DNA of 64,000 bases from an uncultured Oscillospiraceae bacterium (GCA_910579485.1 CAJTVO010000003.1:1-64000); one strand, 5' to 3'; positions 50,570 through 59,724 are shown, counted from the first letter of the stretch. Notes: generated by a model not told the origin, from the letters alone. A program made the numbers and translations.

Positions 50570-52942
50570 ATGCCGGACAACTACAGGCTGCAGCTGCGGC
50601 CAAAGGCCAGGGCGGAGGCCACGATCACAGGGGACTGCTGGCGGTTCACCGTCCTGACGAACGCCCTCATCCGCATGGAGTACCAGCCGGAGGGACTTTT
50701 TACGGACGAGGCGACACAGACCATCCTTTGCCGGGACTTCCCGGTGCCGGACTTCCAAGTCGTCGAGGAGGAGGGGCGGCTGGAGATCGTTACGGAAAAA
50801 CTCCGCCTCTGCTATGACAAGAAGCCCTTTTCCCCGGAGGGCCTCTCCGTGCGGCTGAAGGAGAGCTTCCACGTCCACGGCTCCATCTGGCGGTACGGAG
50901 ATGCCGTCGGGGACCTGAAGGGCACGGCCCGGACCCTGGACGGCGTGAACGGAGCGGCGAAGCTGGAGAGCGGCCTGCTGTCCAGGGGCGGCTACACCGT
51001 GCTGGACGACGGCAAAAGCGCCCTGGTGACGGAGGACCAGTGGGTCCGGCCCCGGGGCCGCGAAGCCGTGGACCTGTACTTTTTCGGATACGGCCACAGC
51101 TACATGGAGTGCCTGCGGGACTTCTACCGCCTCAGCGGGCACACGCCCCTGCTGCCCCGGTACGCGCTGGGCAACTGGTGGAGCCGCTTCTACCGGTACA
51201 CGGAGGAGAGCTATCTGGAGCTGATGGAGGATTTTCACGCCCGGGAGCTCCCCTTCTCCGTGGCGGTGATCGACATGGACTGGCACCTGACGGAGATCCC
51301 GGCCAAGTACGGCAGCGGCTGGACGGGGTACACCTGGAACCGGGACTTCTTCCCCGACCCCAAGCGGTTCCTGGACCGGCTCCACCGCCGGGGGATGCAC
51401 GTGACCCTGAACCTCCATCCGGCGTCGGGCGTCAGCGCCCATGAGGAGGCGTATCCCGCCATGGCGGAGGCCCTGGGGGTGGAGGGCGGGGAGAACATCC
51501 CCTTCGAGCCCACGGACCCCAAGTTCATGGACGCCTACTTCAAGTACCTCCACCACCCCCTTGAAAAGGAGGGCGTGGACTTCTGGTGGGTGGACTGGCA
51601 GCAGGGGGAACATTCCTCCATGGCGGGCATCGATCCCTTGTGGATGCTCAACCATCTGCACTTTCTGGACAGCGGCCGGGAGGGGAAGCTGCCCCTGACC
51701 TTCTCCCGCTACGCCGGTCTGGGGAGCCACCGCTATCCGGTGGGCTTCTCCGGCGACACGGTGACCAGCTGGGAGAGCCTGGCCTTCCAGCCCTACTTTA
51801 CCGCCAACGCCAGCAACGCGGGCTATACCTGGTGGAGCCATGACATCGGCGGCCACATGCTGGGCAGGCGCAGCGATGAGCTGACGGTGCGCTGGGTCCA
51901 GTTCGGCGTGTTCTCCCCCATTATGCGCCTCCACAGCAGCAGCAGTCCCTTCTATGGAAAGGAGCCCTGGAACTATGGCATGGAGGCGGAACATATCCTG
52001 TCCGACTTCCTGCGCCTGCGCCACAGGATGATCCCCTATCTCCACACCATGAACTACCTGACGGCGGAGGAGGGCGCGCCCCTGCTGCGGCCCATGTATT
52101 ACCATCACGACGCCTGGGAGGCCTACACGGTCCCCAACCAGTACTACTTCGGCACGGAGATGATCGCCTGTCCCATCACCACCCCGGCGGACCCCCGGAC
52201 GGGGCTGGCCTCATTTCACGCATGGCTCCCGGAGGGGACTTATTACGACTTCTTCACCAAGAACGTCTACCGGGGCGGCGGGAGGACCGGCCTCTACCGG
52301 CCCCTGTGCTGCTTCCCGGTGCTGATCCCGGCGGGCGGCATCCTGCCTCTGGCCGGGGAGTGCATGACCAGCCATCTCGCCAACCCGGAGGTCCTGGAGG
52401 TCCAGGTCTACCACGGCGCGGAGGGGAGCTTCCTGATGGTGGAGGACGACTGCTCCGGCCGCCAGTCCTCCCCGGTGGCAAAAACCCGGTTCACCTACAC
52501 GCTGCCGGGAGAAAAGGAGGCCGTTTTCCGGATGGAGCTGGAGGGCGAAGCCGATGGGATCGTCCCGGCAGACCGGACCTATCAGATCACCCTCTTCGGC
52601 GTCCGGGAGCCGGAGGACGTGCTGGTGAGCGGCGCTGCGGAAGTTCAGCAAGCCTACCGCGAGGAGGAGAAGGCCCTGCGCGTCACCCTCGGCGGCGGGT
52701 CCATCCGGACGTTCGAGATCCGGTTCAAGCTCCCGGACCGGGCGGTCCAGGGGCCGGATAAGCTCCGGCAGATCTTCACGATCCTCCAGCACGCGCAGAT
52801 CGAGTACGAATTGAAGGACCGGATCTACGAGGCCGTGAACCGGGGCAGGGATACGGCGAAGACCCTGGCGGCTCTGGCGGAGTTGGGGGCGGAGCCGTCC
52901 CTGTACGGCGCGGTGGCGGAGATATTGACTATGGACCTGTAA
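50570..52942 (+). CDS. GH31 alpha-glucosidase
   Basis: A 790-residue cytoplasmic GH31 enzyme: N-terminal galactose-mutarotase-like domain (about 15-190), catalytic barrel with nucleophile Asp342 (FWWVDWQQG) and acid/base Asp396 (GFSGDT), then beta-sandwich domains, plus a C-terminal helical tail of about 80 residues. Alpha-glucosidase or alpha-xylosidase activity is possible; the maltodextrin setting favours the first. GAAAGGAGC precedes the start. Confidence 0.9.
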   Translation: MPDNYRLQLRPKARAEATITGDCWRFTVLTNALIRMEYQPEGLFTDEATQTILCRDFPVPDFQVVEEEGRLEIVTEKLRLCYDKKPFSPEGLSVRLKESFHVHGSIWRYGDAVGDLKGTARTLDGVNGAAKLESGLLSRGGYTVLDDGKSALVTEDQWVRPRGREAVDLYFFGYGHSYMECLRDFYRLSGHTPLLPRYALGNWWSRFYRYTEESYLELMEDFHARELPFSVAVIDMDWHLTEIPAKYGSGWTGYTWNRDFFPDPKRFLDRLHRRGMHVTLNLHPASGVSAHEEAYPAMAEALGVEGGENIPFEPTDPKFMDAYFKYLHHPLEKEGVDFWWVDWQQGEHSSMAGIDPLWMLNHLHFLDSGREGKLPLTFSRYAGLGSHRYPVGFSGDTVTSWESLAFQPYFTANASNAGYTWWSHDIGGHMLGRRSDELTVRWVQFGVFSPIMRLHSSSSPFYGKEPWNYGMEAEHILSDFLRLRHRMIPYLHTMNYLTAEEGAPLLRPMYYHHDAWEAYTVPNQYYFGTEMIACPITTPADPRTGLASFHAWLPEGTYYDFFTKNVYRGGGRTGLYRPLCCFPVLIPAGGILPLAGECMTSHLANPEVLEVQVYHGAEGSFLMVEDDCSGRQSSPVAKTRFTYTLPGEKEAVFRMELEGEADGIVPADRTYQITLFGVREPEDVLVSGAAEVQQAYREEEKALRVTLGGGSIRTFEIRFKLPDRAVQGPDKLRQIFTILQHAQIEYELKDRIYEAVNRGRDTAKTLAALAELGAEPSLYGAVAEILTMDL

Positions 52943-52963
52943 ACCGCGCCGGAGCGCGGAAAT

Positions 52964-53005
52964 GGAGCCGGAGAGCCTGCGGGGTCCCCGGCTCCTCACC
53001 TTTTT
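52964..53005 (+). terminator. Terminator of the GH31 gene
   Basis: An 8-bp stem GGAGCCGG/CCGGCTCC (52964-52971 with 52988-52995) followed by TCACCTTTTT. A tight 6-bp stem with CGGA loop (52944-52959) precedes it. The next 170 bases are AT-rich and contain no gene. Confidence 0.7.
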
Positions 53006-53177
53006 GTCCTTTTGTATAGAATGTCATATTTTTACGGGAAAGCCCTGGCAAAAAAGGGCGATTTTTAAAAGAGAAATTCCAATCTGATTCTAAAGCGCAG
53101 GCTTTTTCCATAAAATGTGATGGAAAAGTAGTGAAAATCTGCAGATGTGGGAGGGACGCGACTTTGCATCTGAGTAC

Positions 53178-53205
53178 TTGACATTTCCAGTACAAGCAAT
53201 ATAAT
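53178..53205 (+). promoter_or_regulatory. Promoter of the maltodextrin importer operon
   Basis: Both boxes match consensus exactly: TTGACA (53178-53183) and TATAAT (53200-53205), 16 bases apart. Confidence 0.88.
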
Positions 53206-53213
53206 AAGTGTTG

Positions 53214-53249
53214 GTTTACCGATTAAGTAATGCAAGATAGCCGATAAAC
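53214..53249. promoter_or_regulatory. Two LacI-type operators inside an inverted repeat
   Basis: GTTTACCGATTAAG (53214-53227) starts 8 bases after the -10 box; GATAGCCGATAAAC (53236-53249) follows, 22 bases centre to centre (two helical turns). An 11-bp perfect inverted repeat, GTGTTGGTTTA (53208-53218) and TAAACCAACAC (53245-53255), encloses both and could also fold in the mRNA. Confidence 0.75.
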
Positions 53250-53278
53250 CAACACAAAACTTTTAGGAGGATTTTTCA

Positions 53279-54574
53279 ATGAAGAAAGCGCTTGCCCTGA
53301 TCCTGACCTTCGTTATGATGCTGAGCCTGGCCGCCTGCGGCGGCGGGAACGACGACAAGGCGTCGGACAATTCCGCCCCCAGCACCCCCAGCACCCCCAG
53401 CACCGACGATTCCAACGCCGGCGGTGATTCCAATGAGGTCCAGGACGTGACCCTGAAGATCTGGACCGCTTCCGAAGAGCTGGAGCTCATGAAGAAGATG
53501 GGCGAATCCTTTGCTGCCGCCCACCCCGAGTACAACCTCACCTTTGACATCTCCGAGATGGGCATTGACGAGGCCAATGCAAACCTGAAGACCGACGCCG
53601 ACTCCGCGGCCGACATCTTCCAGCTGGCCTCCGGCGGCGTGCCCGAGCTGACCCAGAAGGGCCTGCTGCTCCCCATCGGCTACGAGTTGGACAGCCTGCG
53701 TGAGCTCTACCCCGCAGGCGCTATCTCCGCCGTCACCGCCGAGGATGGCCTTGTCTACGCCGTTCCCTTCACCCCCAACACCTTCTTCATGTACTACAAC
53801 AAGAGCATGTTCACCGAGGACGAGGTGAAGAGCGTGGAGACCATGATGGCCAAGGACCTGGGCGAGGGCGTCTACAACTTCTCCTTCCAGGTCAGCGGTC
53901 CCTGGTACATCGAGTCCTTCTTCTATGCCGCCGGCTGCACGCTCTTCGGCGCTGACGGCAAGGACGCCTCCTCCATGGATTGGAACAACGCCAACGGCTT
54001 TGCCGCCGGCCAGTACATGATCGACCTGGTCAACAACCCCAAGTACCTGGAGAACAAGGATGGCATCGCCATGAACATGCTCCGCGAGGGTAAGCTGGCC
54101 GCCCACGTCGACGGCACCTGGAACGCCGGCCCCGTGCAGGAGGCCCTGGGCGAGAACTACGCCGCCGCTCCCCTGCCCACCATCAACATCAACGGCCAGG
54201 ACAGCCAGCTGCGCAACTTCGCCGACTATAAGACCTACGCCATCAAGTCCAGCACCGCCTATCCTCTGGCCGCCCAGCAGTTTGCCGAGTGGATCTGCAA
54301 CGAGGAGAATCAGCTGGCCCGCTATGAGGACCAGGGCGTGCCTCCCTGCATCTCCAGCCTGGCCGACCAGCTGTCTGGCGACGTGGCTCTGTCCGCCCTG
54401 CTGGCCCAGTCCGAGTACGCCGTAGCACAGCCCAACATCCCCCAGATCAACGAGTACTGGACACCCGCCACCGCTCTGGGCGAGGGCATCTACAACAAGG
54501 AGATCACCGAGGATAATCTCCAGGAGAAGCTGGACCAGCTGGTAGACGCCGTCACCAGCACCCTGGTCAGCTAA
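53279..54574 (+). CDS. Maltodextrin-type ABC binding lipoprotein (MalE-like)
   Basis: A 431-residue lipoprotein: signal MKKALALILTFVMMLSLAAC with lipidated Cys20, a Ser/Thr/Pro/Asp linker, then a family 1 sugar-binding domain from VTLKIWTASEELELM. Features such as FTPNTFFMYYNKSMFTEDEV, GPWYIESFFYAAG and HVDGTWNAG are typical of maltose/maltodextrin binding proteins. It precedes its two permease genes and lies under a LacI-type operator pair. TAGGAGG site 8 bases upstream. Confidence 0.92.
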   Translation: MKKALALILTFVMMLSLAACGGGNDDKASDNSAPSTPSTPSTDDSNAGGDSNEVQDVTLKIWTASEELELMKKMGESFAAAHPEYNLTFDISEMGIDEANANLKTDADSAADIFQLASGGVPELTQKGLLLPIGYELDSLRELYPAGAISAVTAEDGLVYAVPFTPNTFFMYYNKSMFTEDEVKSVETMMAKDLGEGVYNFSFQVSGPWYIESFFYAAGCTLFGADGKDASSMDWNNANGFAAGQYMIDLVNNPKYLENKDGIAMNMLREGKLAAHVDGTWNAGPVQEALGENYAAAPLPTININGQDSQLRNFADYKTYAIKSSTAYPLAAQQFAEWICNEENQLARYEDQGVPPCISSLADQLSGDVALSALLAQSEYAVAQPNIPQINEYWTPATALGEGIYNKEITEDNLQEKLDQLVDAVTSTLVS

Positions 54575-54618
54575 GACAGCGGAAGCAGGTACATATATAT
54601 GCGTTCGGCAAGACTTAT

Positions 54619-54660
54619 GATGAGGGGCGCGCCCCTCATCCCAGTCCCCCGGGGACTGGG
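54619..54660 (+). other. Two adjacent perfect palindromes in the malE-malF gap
   Basis: A 22-base perfect palindrome (54619-54640) overlaps a 21-base one with a single central base (54640-54660), flanked by GACTT/AAGTC arms (54612 and about 54665). They form a stable structure after the binding-protein gene, likely protecting its message from 3' decay. Confidence 0.7.
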
Positions 54661-54736
54661 ATGACAAGTCCTGCCTGAGCGAGGCTGATGGACTTCCTCT
54701 GCTCCGCCTCCCGTTTATTTCAGTAAACGCGCAGCA

Positions 54737-54776
54737 GGAGGGGGTGCTGCACAAGTATCGCAGCACCCCCTCCTTT
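54737..54776 (+). terminator. Partial terminator ahead of malF
   Basis: A perfect 14-bp GC-rich stem (54737-54750 with 54760-54773) followed by TTTCC. Placed between binding protein and permeases, it would lower permease expression compared with the binding protein. Confidence 0.75.
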
Positions 54777-54813
54777 CCTATCTCATTCAATATTGACAGA
54801 AGGGGTGTTGACC

Positions 54814-56178
54814 TTGAATAAGAGATTAACGGTCCGGAGAACACCCATCACCATCTTTGTGGACGGTGACATTTTTACCAAGCTGTCCTATCTGGTGTGG
54901 GGCCTGTCCAACATGGTACGGGGACAGATCGTCAAAGGCGCCATGTATCTGGCGCTGGAACTCGCGTATATCTATTACATGATCACCAACGGGCTTACCA
55001 GTCTGGCCAACATGGCTACGCTGGGGACCCATGAGCAGGGCATGGCTTTCGATGAAAGCCTGGGCATCTATGTGGTCCAGCAGGGCGACAACTCCATGCT
55101 GATGCTGCTCTACGGCGTGGTGGCCATCGTTATCACCGCCATGGCCATCGTGGTATGGATGACCTCCGTTTATTCCGGCGAGGACGCCCGCCAGCGAAAG
55201 CTGGCCGGACGGAAGGTCTACGGTATCCTGGACGACGTGACCAGCCTCTTCGACACCCACATCGTCCGGCTGTTTCTGAGCCTGCCCCTGCTGGGCATCC
55301 TGGTCTTCACGGTGACGCCGCTGATCTACATGATCCTGATGGCCTTCACCAACTACGATGCGGACCACCAGCCCCCGGGACACCTGTTCACCTGGGTAGG
55401 CCTGGAGAACTTCCGGGCCATTATGGACGCCAGCGGCAAGCTGGGCTCCACCTTCCTGCCCATCCTGGGATGGACCCTGGTCTGGGCCGTTGCGGCCTGC
55501 TTCTCCTGCTACTTCGGCGGCATGTTCCTGGCCATCCTCATCAACTCCAAGGGCATCAAGCTGAAGAAGCTGTGGCGCACCGTGTTCGTGCTGGCCATGG
55601 CCGTCCCCTCCTTCATCTCCCTGCTGGTCATCAGCACCATGCTGGGCAAGAACGGCATCATCAACGTGCTGCTCCAGAACTGGGGCTTCACCACCGAGGC
55701 GCTGCCCTTCCTGACCAACGCCACCTGGGCCAGGGGGACCATCATCATCGTCAACCTGTGGGCCGGCATCCCGGCCACCATGCTGATGGTCTCCGGCATC
55801 CTGATGAACATCCCGCCGGAGCTGTACGAGAGCGCCTCCATTGACGGCGCGAACCCCGTCCAGCAGTTCGTTAAGATCACCTTCCCCTATATGCTCCAGG
55901 TGACGACGCCTTACCTCATCACCAACTTCATCGGCAACATCAACAACTTCGGCGTCATTTACTTCCTGACGGGCGGCGGTCCCAGCACCCTGGACTACTA
56001 CAAGGGCGCCGGTAAGACCGACCTGCTGGTTACCTGGCTCTACAAGCTGACCAACGACAGCAACGACTATAACCTGGCCGCTACTCTGGGCATCCTGATC
56101 TTCATCATTTCCGCCGTGTTCTCCATGATCACATATGCCCAGGCGCGCATCAGTGAGAATGAGGAGGCGCTGCAGTAA
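54814..56178 (+). CDS. ABC sugar permease, MalF-like
   Basis: A 454-residue membrane protein. The core (about 150-450) has six membrane segments and the EAA loop ESASIDGANPVQQFVKITFPYM; the first 150 residues add a further two or three segments and an external loop, as in large MalF proteins. There is no ATG; TTG at 54814 (MNKRLTVRR) lies 9 bases after AAGGGG and is preferred, with TTG 54793 as alternative. It overlaps malG by one base. Confidence 0.9.
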   Translation: MNKRLTVRRTPITIFVDGDIFTKLSYLVWGLSNMVRGQIVKGAMYLALELAYIYYMITNGLTSLANMATLGTHEQGMAFDESLGIYVVQQGDNSMLMLLYGVVAIVITAMAIVVWMTSVYSGEDARQRKLAGRKVYGILDDVTSLFDTHIVRLFLSLPLLGILVFTVTPLIYMILMAFTNYDADHQPPGHLFTWVGLENFRAIMDASGKLGSTFLPILGWTLVWAVAACFSCYFGGMFLAILINSKGIKLKKLWRTVFVLAMAVPSFISLLVISTMLGKNGIINVLLQNWGFTTEALPFLTNATWARGTIIIVNLWAGIPATMLMVSGILMNIPPELYESASIDGANPVQQFVKITFPYMLQVTTPYLITNFIGNINNFGVIYFLTGGGPSTLDYYKGAGKTDLLVTWLYKLTNDSNDYNLAATLGILIFIISAVFSMITYAQARISENEEALQ

Positions 56179-57419
56179 TGAATATGAAAGAGATCATCGG
56201 CCTGCGCAGAAGGCCGCAGCTGATCGCCGCCGGCATCTACGTGGTGTCGCTGGCGAGCCTGTTCCTCCCCTTCGCGTCGGTAGGCGGGACCACCGTCACC
56301 GGCCTCACCGCTGCGCTGAGCCTGGGGGGCCTGCACCTGATCGGCCTTATCCTGGTGGCGCTGGCTGCGGTCACGGGCCTTTTCCTGCTGGTGAAGCCCA
56401 GCGTCAAGGGCGCGCGCCTCTGGGCCGCCTTCGGCGCGCTGGAAACGGCAGCCGTCACCATTGAGCTGTTCGCTACCAAGATGCTCATCGATCCCAGCGG
56501 CCTGCTCCCCGGAAGCTTCCTGGTGAAGAACTTCGGCATTGGCTACTGGCTGCTGCTGATTACTGCCTTCCTGGGCCTCTACTACGCCATGGCGGCCACC
56601 AAGCTCTCCGTGGGTTACATCGTTCTGGCTCTGATGACCGTGATCTGGCTGTTCCCCATCCTGTGGATCGTCCTGACCTCCTTCCGCGGTGAGAGCGGCT
56701 ACTATGTGGGCTACTTCATCCCCAAGACCTTCACCCTGGACAACTACCTGAACCTCTTCAAGGAGGACGGCCCCCTGCCCTTTGCCCGGTGGTGGCTGAA
56801 CACCTTCTTCGTGGCGTCCATCAGCTGCGTCCTGAACACGCTCATCGTGCTGATCACCTCCTTCGTCCTCAGCCGTCAGCGCTTCCAGGGCCGCACCCTG
56901 CTGATGAAGGCCATGATGGTCATCGGCATGTTCCCCGGCTTCATGTCCATGATCGCCGTGTATAACATCCTGAAGGGCATGGGCATCAGCCAGAGCCTGG
57001 GCGCCCTGATCCTGGTCAACGTGGCCAGTTCCGCTATGGGCTACTACATCTGCAAGGGCTTCATGGACACGGTGCCCAAGGCCATGGACGAGGCAGCCCG
57101 GATCGATGGCGCCACCAACTTCACGATCTTCTACAAGATCATGATCCCCATGGCCAAGCCCATCGTCATCTATCAGCTCATGAGCGCCTTCATGGGCCCC
57201 TGGGGCGACTACATCTTCCCCAGCCTGCTGCTGGGCGACAAGCAGGCGTCCTACACGGTAGCCATCGGTCTGAAATGGCTGACCGACCAGCAGCGCATTG
57301 AGACCTACTATACCCAGTTTGCCGCCGGCGCGGTGCTGGTATCCGTTCCCATCGTCATCCTCTTCGCCATGCTCCAGCGGTACTACGTTGAGGGCATGTC
57401 CGGCGCGGTCAAGGGATAA
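56178..57419 (+). CDS. ABC sugar permease, MalG-like
   Basis: A 413-residue permease, larger than the usual 280-300 because of four extra N-terminal membrane segments (about 15-140). The core carries the EAA motif DEAARIDGATNFTIFYKIMIPMAKP. It pairs with the MalF-like protein. No ATP-binding protein gene is present in the cluster, so a shared MsmX-type ATPase encoded elsewhere must power the importer. Confidence 0.9.
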   Translation: MNMKEIIGLRRRPQLIAAGIYVVSLASLFLPFASVGGTTVTGLTAALSLGGLHLIGLILVALAAVTGLFLLVKPSVKGARLWAAFGALETAAVTIELFATKMLIDPSGLLPGSFLVKNFGIGYWLLLITAFLGLYYAMAATKLSVGYIVLALMTVIWLFPILWIVLTSFRGESGYYVGYFIPKTFTLDNYLNLFKEDGPLPFARWWLNTFFVASISCVLNTLIVLITSFVLSRQRFQGRTLLMKAMMVIGMFPGFMSMIAVYNILKGMGISQSLGALILVNVASSAMGYYICKGFMDTVPKAMDEAARIDGATNFTIFYKIMIPMAKPIVIYQLMSAFMGPWGDYIFPSLLLGDKQASYTVAIGLKWLTDQQRIETYYTQFAAGAVLVSVPIVILFAMLQRYYVEGMSGAVKG

Positions 57420-57441
57420 CGGACGGCAATAATGTACTCAC

Positions 57442-57476
57442 ATCCCGCCCTGCAGCGGTCTGCCGCAGGGCGGGAT
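57442..57476 (+). other. Hairpin between malG and the amylase gene
   Basis: A perfect 12-bp stem (57442-57453 with 57465-57476) with no following U-run; an mRNA-stability or processing element rather than a strong terminator. Confidence 0.55.
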
Positions 57477-57503
57477 CACTCTGAACAAGGAGGCAGGCCG
57501 CGC

Positions 57504-57530
57504 GTGAATGCCGCGGCCGAACGATTATGA
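57504..57530 (+). CDS. Eight-codon leader cistron coupled to the amylase gene
   Basis: AAGGAGG (57487-57493), 10 bases, then GTG opening a frame of eight codons (MNAAAERL) whose TGA overlaps the amylase ATG as ATGA. The amylase ATG has no ribosome site of its own, so ribosomes finishing this short frame may be what starts amylase translation. Confidence 0.4.
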   Translation: MNAAAERL

Positions 57531-59188
57531 CGATCCAAAAGAGATGGTCCGCCCTGCTTCTGGCGGCGCTGGCCCTGTGCGCCGCGCTCACCGGCTGCGG
57601 CGGCGAAAAGGAGGACACCTCCACCGCCCTGGGCATCATGCGCAAGTACAACAAGGCCCAGCCCCAGGACATCGACGACAACTACCGCAGCTGCTACGAG
57701 GTCTTCGTCTACAGCTTTTACGACAGCAATGGCGACGGCATCGGCGATCTCAAAGGCCTAACGGAGCGGCTGGACTACATCAACGACGGCGACCCGTCCA
57801 CCGACACGGACCTGGGCTGCACGGGCATCTGGCTCATGCCCATCATGCCCTCCCCCAGCTATCACAAGTATGACGTGACGGACTACATGTCCATCGATCC
57901 CCAGTACGGCGACATGGAGGACTTCAAGGCATTCCTGGAGGCGGCCCACCAGCGGGGCATCGACGTCATCATCGACTTCGTGATGAACCACACCTCCTCC
58001 GACCACCCCTGGTTCCAGGAGGCATCCGGCTATCTGCGCGGCCTGGGGGCCGGGGAGGAGCCGGACCTCGCGGCCTGCCCCTATGTGGACTACTACAACT
58101 TTTCCCGGGAGCCCAGCACCTGCAAGCTGGAGGGCACCGAGTGGTACTACGAGGCCCCCTTCTGGAGCGGGATGCCCGATCTGAACCTGAAGAGCGAGGC
58201 AGTCCGGGCGGAGCTGGAGGAGATCGTGGACTTTTGGCTGGACCTGGGGGTGGACGGCTTCCGGCTGGACGCGGCCAAGGAGTTCGTCTCCGGAGCCACC
58301 AACGCTAACGTGGAGATCCTTACCTGGTTCAACGATATGGTCAAGGCTAAGAAGAGCGACGCTTTCATCGTGGCCGAGGTCTGGACGGACCTGGGCACCT
58401 ATGCCCAGTACTACGCCAGCGGCGTGAGCTGCTTCAACTTCGCCTTCGGCAACAGTGACGGCGTGATCCCCAACACGGTCAAGCACGTCAGCGGCGCGGA
58501 CGCCTCCTCCTACGGCAGAGCCATCATGAAGCTCCAGGACGCCCTCGCCGCCTATGACCCGGACTACATCGACTCTCCCTTCTATACCAACCACGACATG
58601 GGCCGGGCGGCCGGGCACTATTTCAACGAGTACAGCGCCCAGCAGACCAAGATGGCCCAGGCCCTGAATCTCCTGATGTCCGGCAGCGCCTTCCTCTACT
58701 ACGGCGAGGAGCTGGGCATGAAGGGCTCCGGCAAGGACGAGAATAAGCGGGCCCCCATGTACTGGTCCGACGATGCGGCGTATCCCGGGCTCTGCGATGG
58801 TCCGGCGGATATGGAGGACGTCGCCATGAAGTTCCCCGGCTTCGAGGACCAGAAGGCCGACGGGGACTCCATCTTCTGGTTTGTCGCCCAGACCATCCGC
58901 CTGCGCAGCGCCTACCCTGCCATCGCCCGGGGTACGGCGGTGCTGGAGGAGGCGGTCTCCAACGAGAACGTCTGCGTCCTGCGCAAGACCTGGGGCGAGG
59001 AGGAAGTCCTGCTGGCGTTCAACATCTCCGAGGCGCCTCAGAGCGTGGATCTCTCCGGCCTGACGGTCTCCGGCGGCTCTCCTGAGCTGGGCGGCGTCCT
59101 GGTGTCAACGGCGGAGGAACCGGCGCTGAAGGACGGGACACTCTCCCTGCCGATGTACTCGGTCGCGGTATTGAAAAGCGCCTCCTGA
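57527..59188 (+). CDS. GH13 alpha-amylase, surface lipoprotein
   Basis: A 553-residue exported GH13 enzyme. Signal MTIQKRWSALLLAALALCAALTGC gives lipidated Cys24, so it is held on the outer face of the membrane. Catalytic residues: Asp248 (GFRLDAAKE), Glu284 (VAEVW) and Asp357 (TNHD). A calcium-type loop DSNGDGIGD follows near 67-75. It should cut starch or dextrins into pieces that the adjacent importer takes up. The nearest good ribosome site is 33 bases upstream and serves a short leader frame. Confidence 0.92.
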   Translation: MTIQKRWSALLLAALALCAALTGCGGEKEDTSTALGIMRKYNKAQPQDIDDNYRSCYEVFVYSFYDSNGDGIGDLKGLTERLDYINDGDPSTDTDLGCTGIWLMPIMPSPSYHKYDVTDYMSIDPQYGDMEDFKAFLEAAHQRGIDVIIDFVMNHTSSDHPWFQEASGYLRGLGAGEEPDLAACPYVDYYNFSREPSTCKLEGTEWYYEAPFWSGMPDLNLKSEAVRAELEEIVDFWLDLGVDGFRLDAAKEFVSGATNANVEILTWFNDMVKAKKSDAFIVAEVWTDLGTYAQYYASGVSCFNFAFGNSDGVIPNTVKHVSGADASSYGRAIMKLQDALAAYDPDYIDSPFYTNHDMGRAAGHYFNEYSAQQTKMAQALNLLMSGSAFLYYGEELGMKGSGKDENKRAPMYWSDDAAYPGLCDGPADMEDVAMKFPGFEDQKADGDSIFWFVAQTIRLRSAYPAIARGTAVLEEAVSNENVCVLRKTWGEEEVLLAFNISEAPQSVDLSGLTVSGGSPELGGVLVSTAEEPALKDGTLSLPMYSVAVLKSAS

Positions 59189-59202
59189 GGCCTCATACGA
59201 AC

Positions 59203-59242
59203 AAAGGGAAAGGCACGGCTGGACGGCCGTGCCTTTCCCTTT
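59203..59242 (+). terminator. Terminator of the amylase gene
   Basis: A perfect 17-bp stem (59203-59219 with 59226-59242) with a 6-base loop and flanking A and T runs, 14 bases after the stop. Confidence 0.9.
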
Positions 59243-59254
59243 GTCAAAGAATCC

Positions 59255-59724
59255 AAAAGAGCCCGTTTCTCCTTTTATAAAAAGGGGAACGGGCTCTTTT
59301 TGCGCGTTTTTGAGGTGCCTTGCCAAATTTCACCGCGCAAGAACGAATGGAAAGCGATGTATTTTCCGTAAAAAATAAAAAAATCCGCACGATTTGGCGG
59401 ATAAACCCACGCAAAAGGTATACCTTTTGCGTGGATTTTTGAAAGTTCAAAAATTTTTGAAAGACCCCTTATTTTTACAGAAAAGCGTCCGATATAGTTG
59501 GTGTAGACGTTGAGGGGCTTCCGCGTGGAGCCTTGAAAACGGGAGACGCAAAAGGTATACCTTTTGCGTGGGTTTATCCGCTAATTCGTGCGGATTTTTT
59601 TATTTTTTACTGAAAATACAGTTGTTTTCGATTTCGCTTGCGCGGCAAATTTTGGCGGGGAGCCTCAAAAACGCGCAAAAAGAGCCCGTTCCTCCTTTTA
59701 TAAAAGGAGGAACGGGCTCTTTTT
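59255..59724. repeat. 470-bp nested palindromic element
   Basis: Two arms of about 180 bases (59255-59434 and 59546-59724) are near-complete inverted copies. Each arm itself carries two palindromes: a terminator-like hairpin at the outer end (59255-59300; 59677-59724, the second a perfect 48-base palindrome) and an inner palindrome around AAAAGGTATACCTTTT (59407-59434; 59546-59569). The 110-base centre has no gene. No flanking duplication was obvious. It lies between convergent genes. Confidence 0.85.

Noticed and set aside
53397..53404. Short repeated Ser-Thr-Pro codons in the binding-protein linker as a tandem repeat of interest
   Set aside because: Ordinary low-complexity lipoprotein linker, also seen in the other binding protein.
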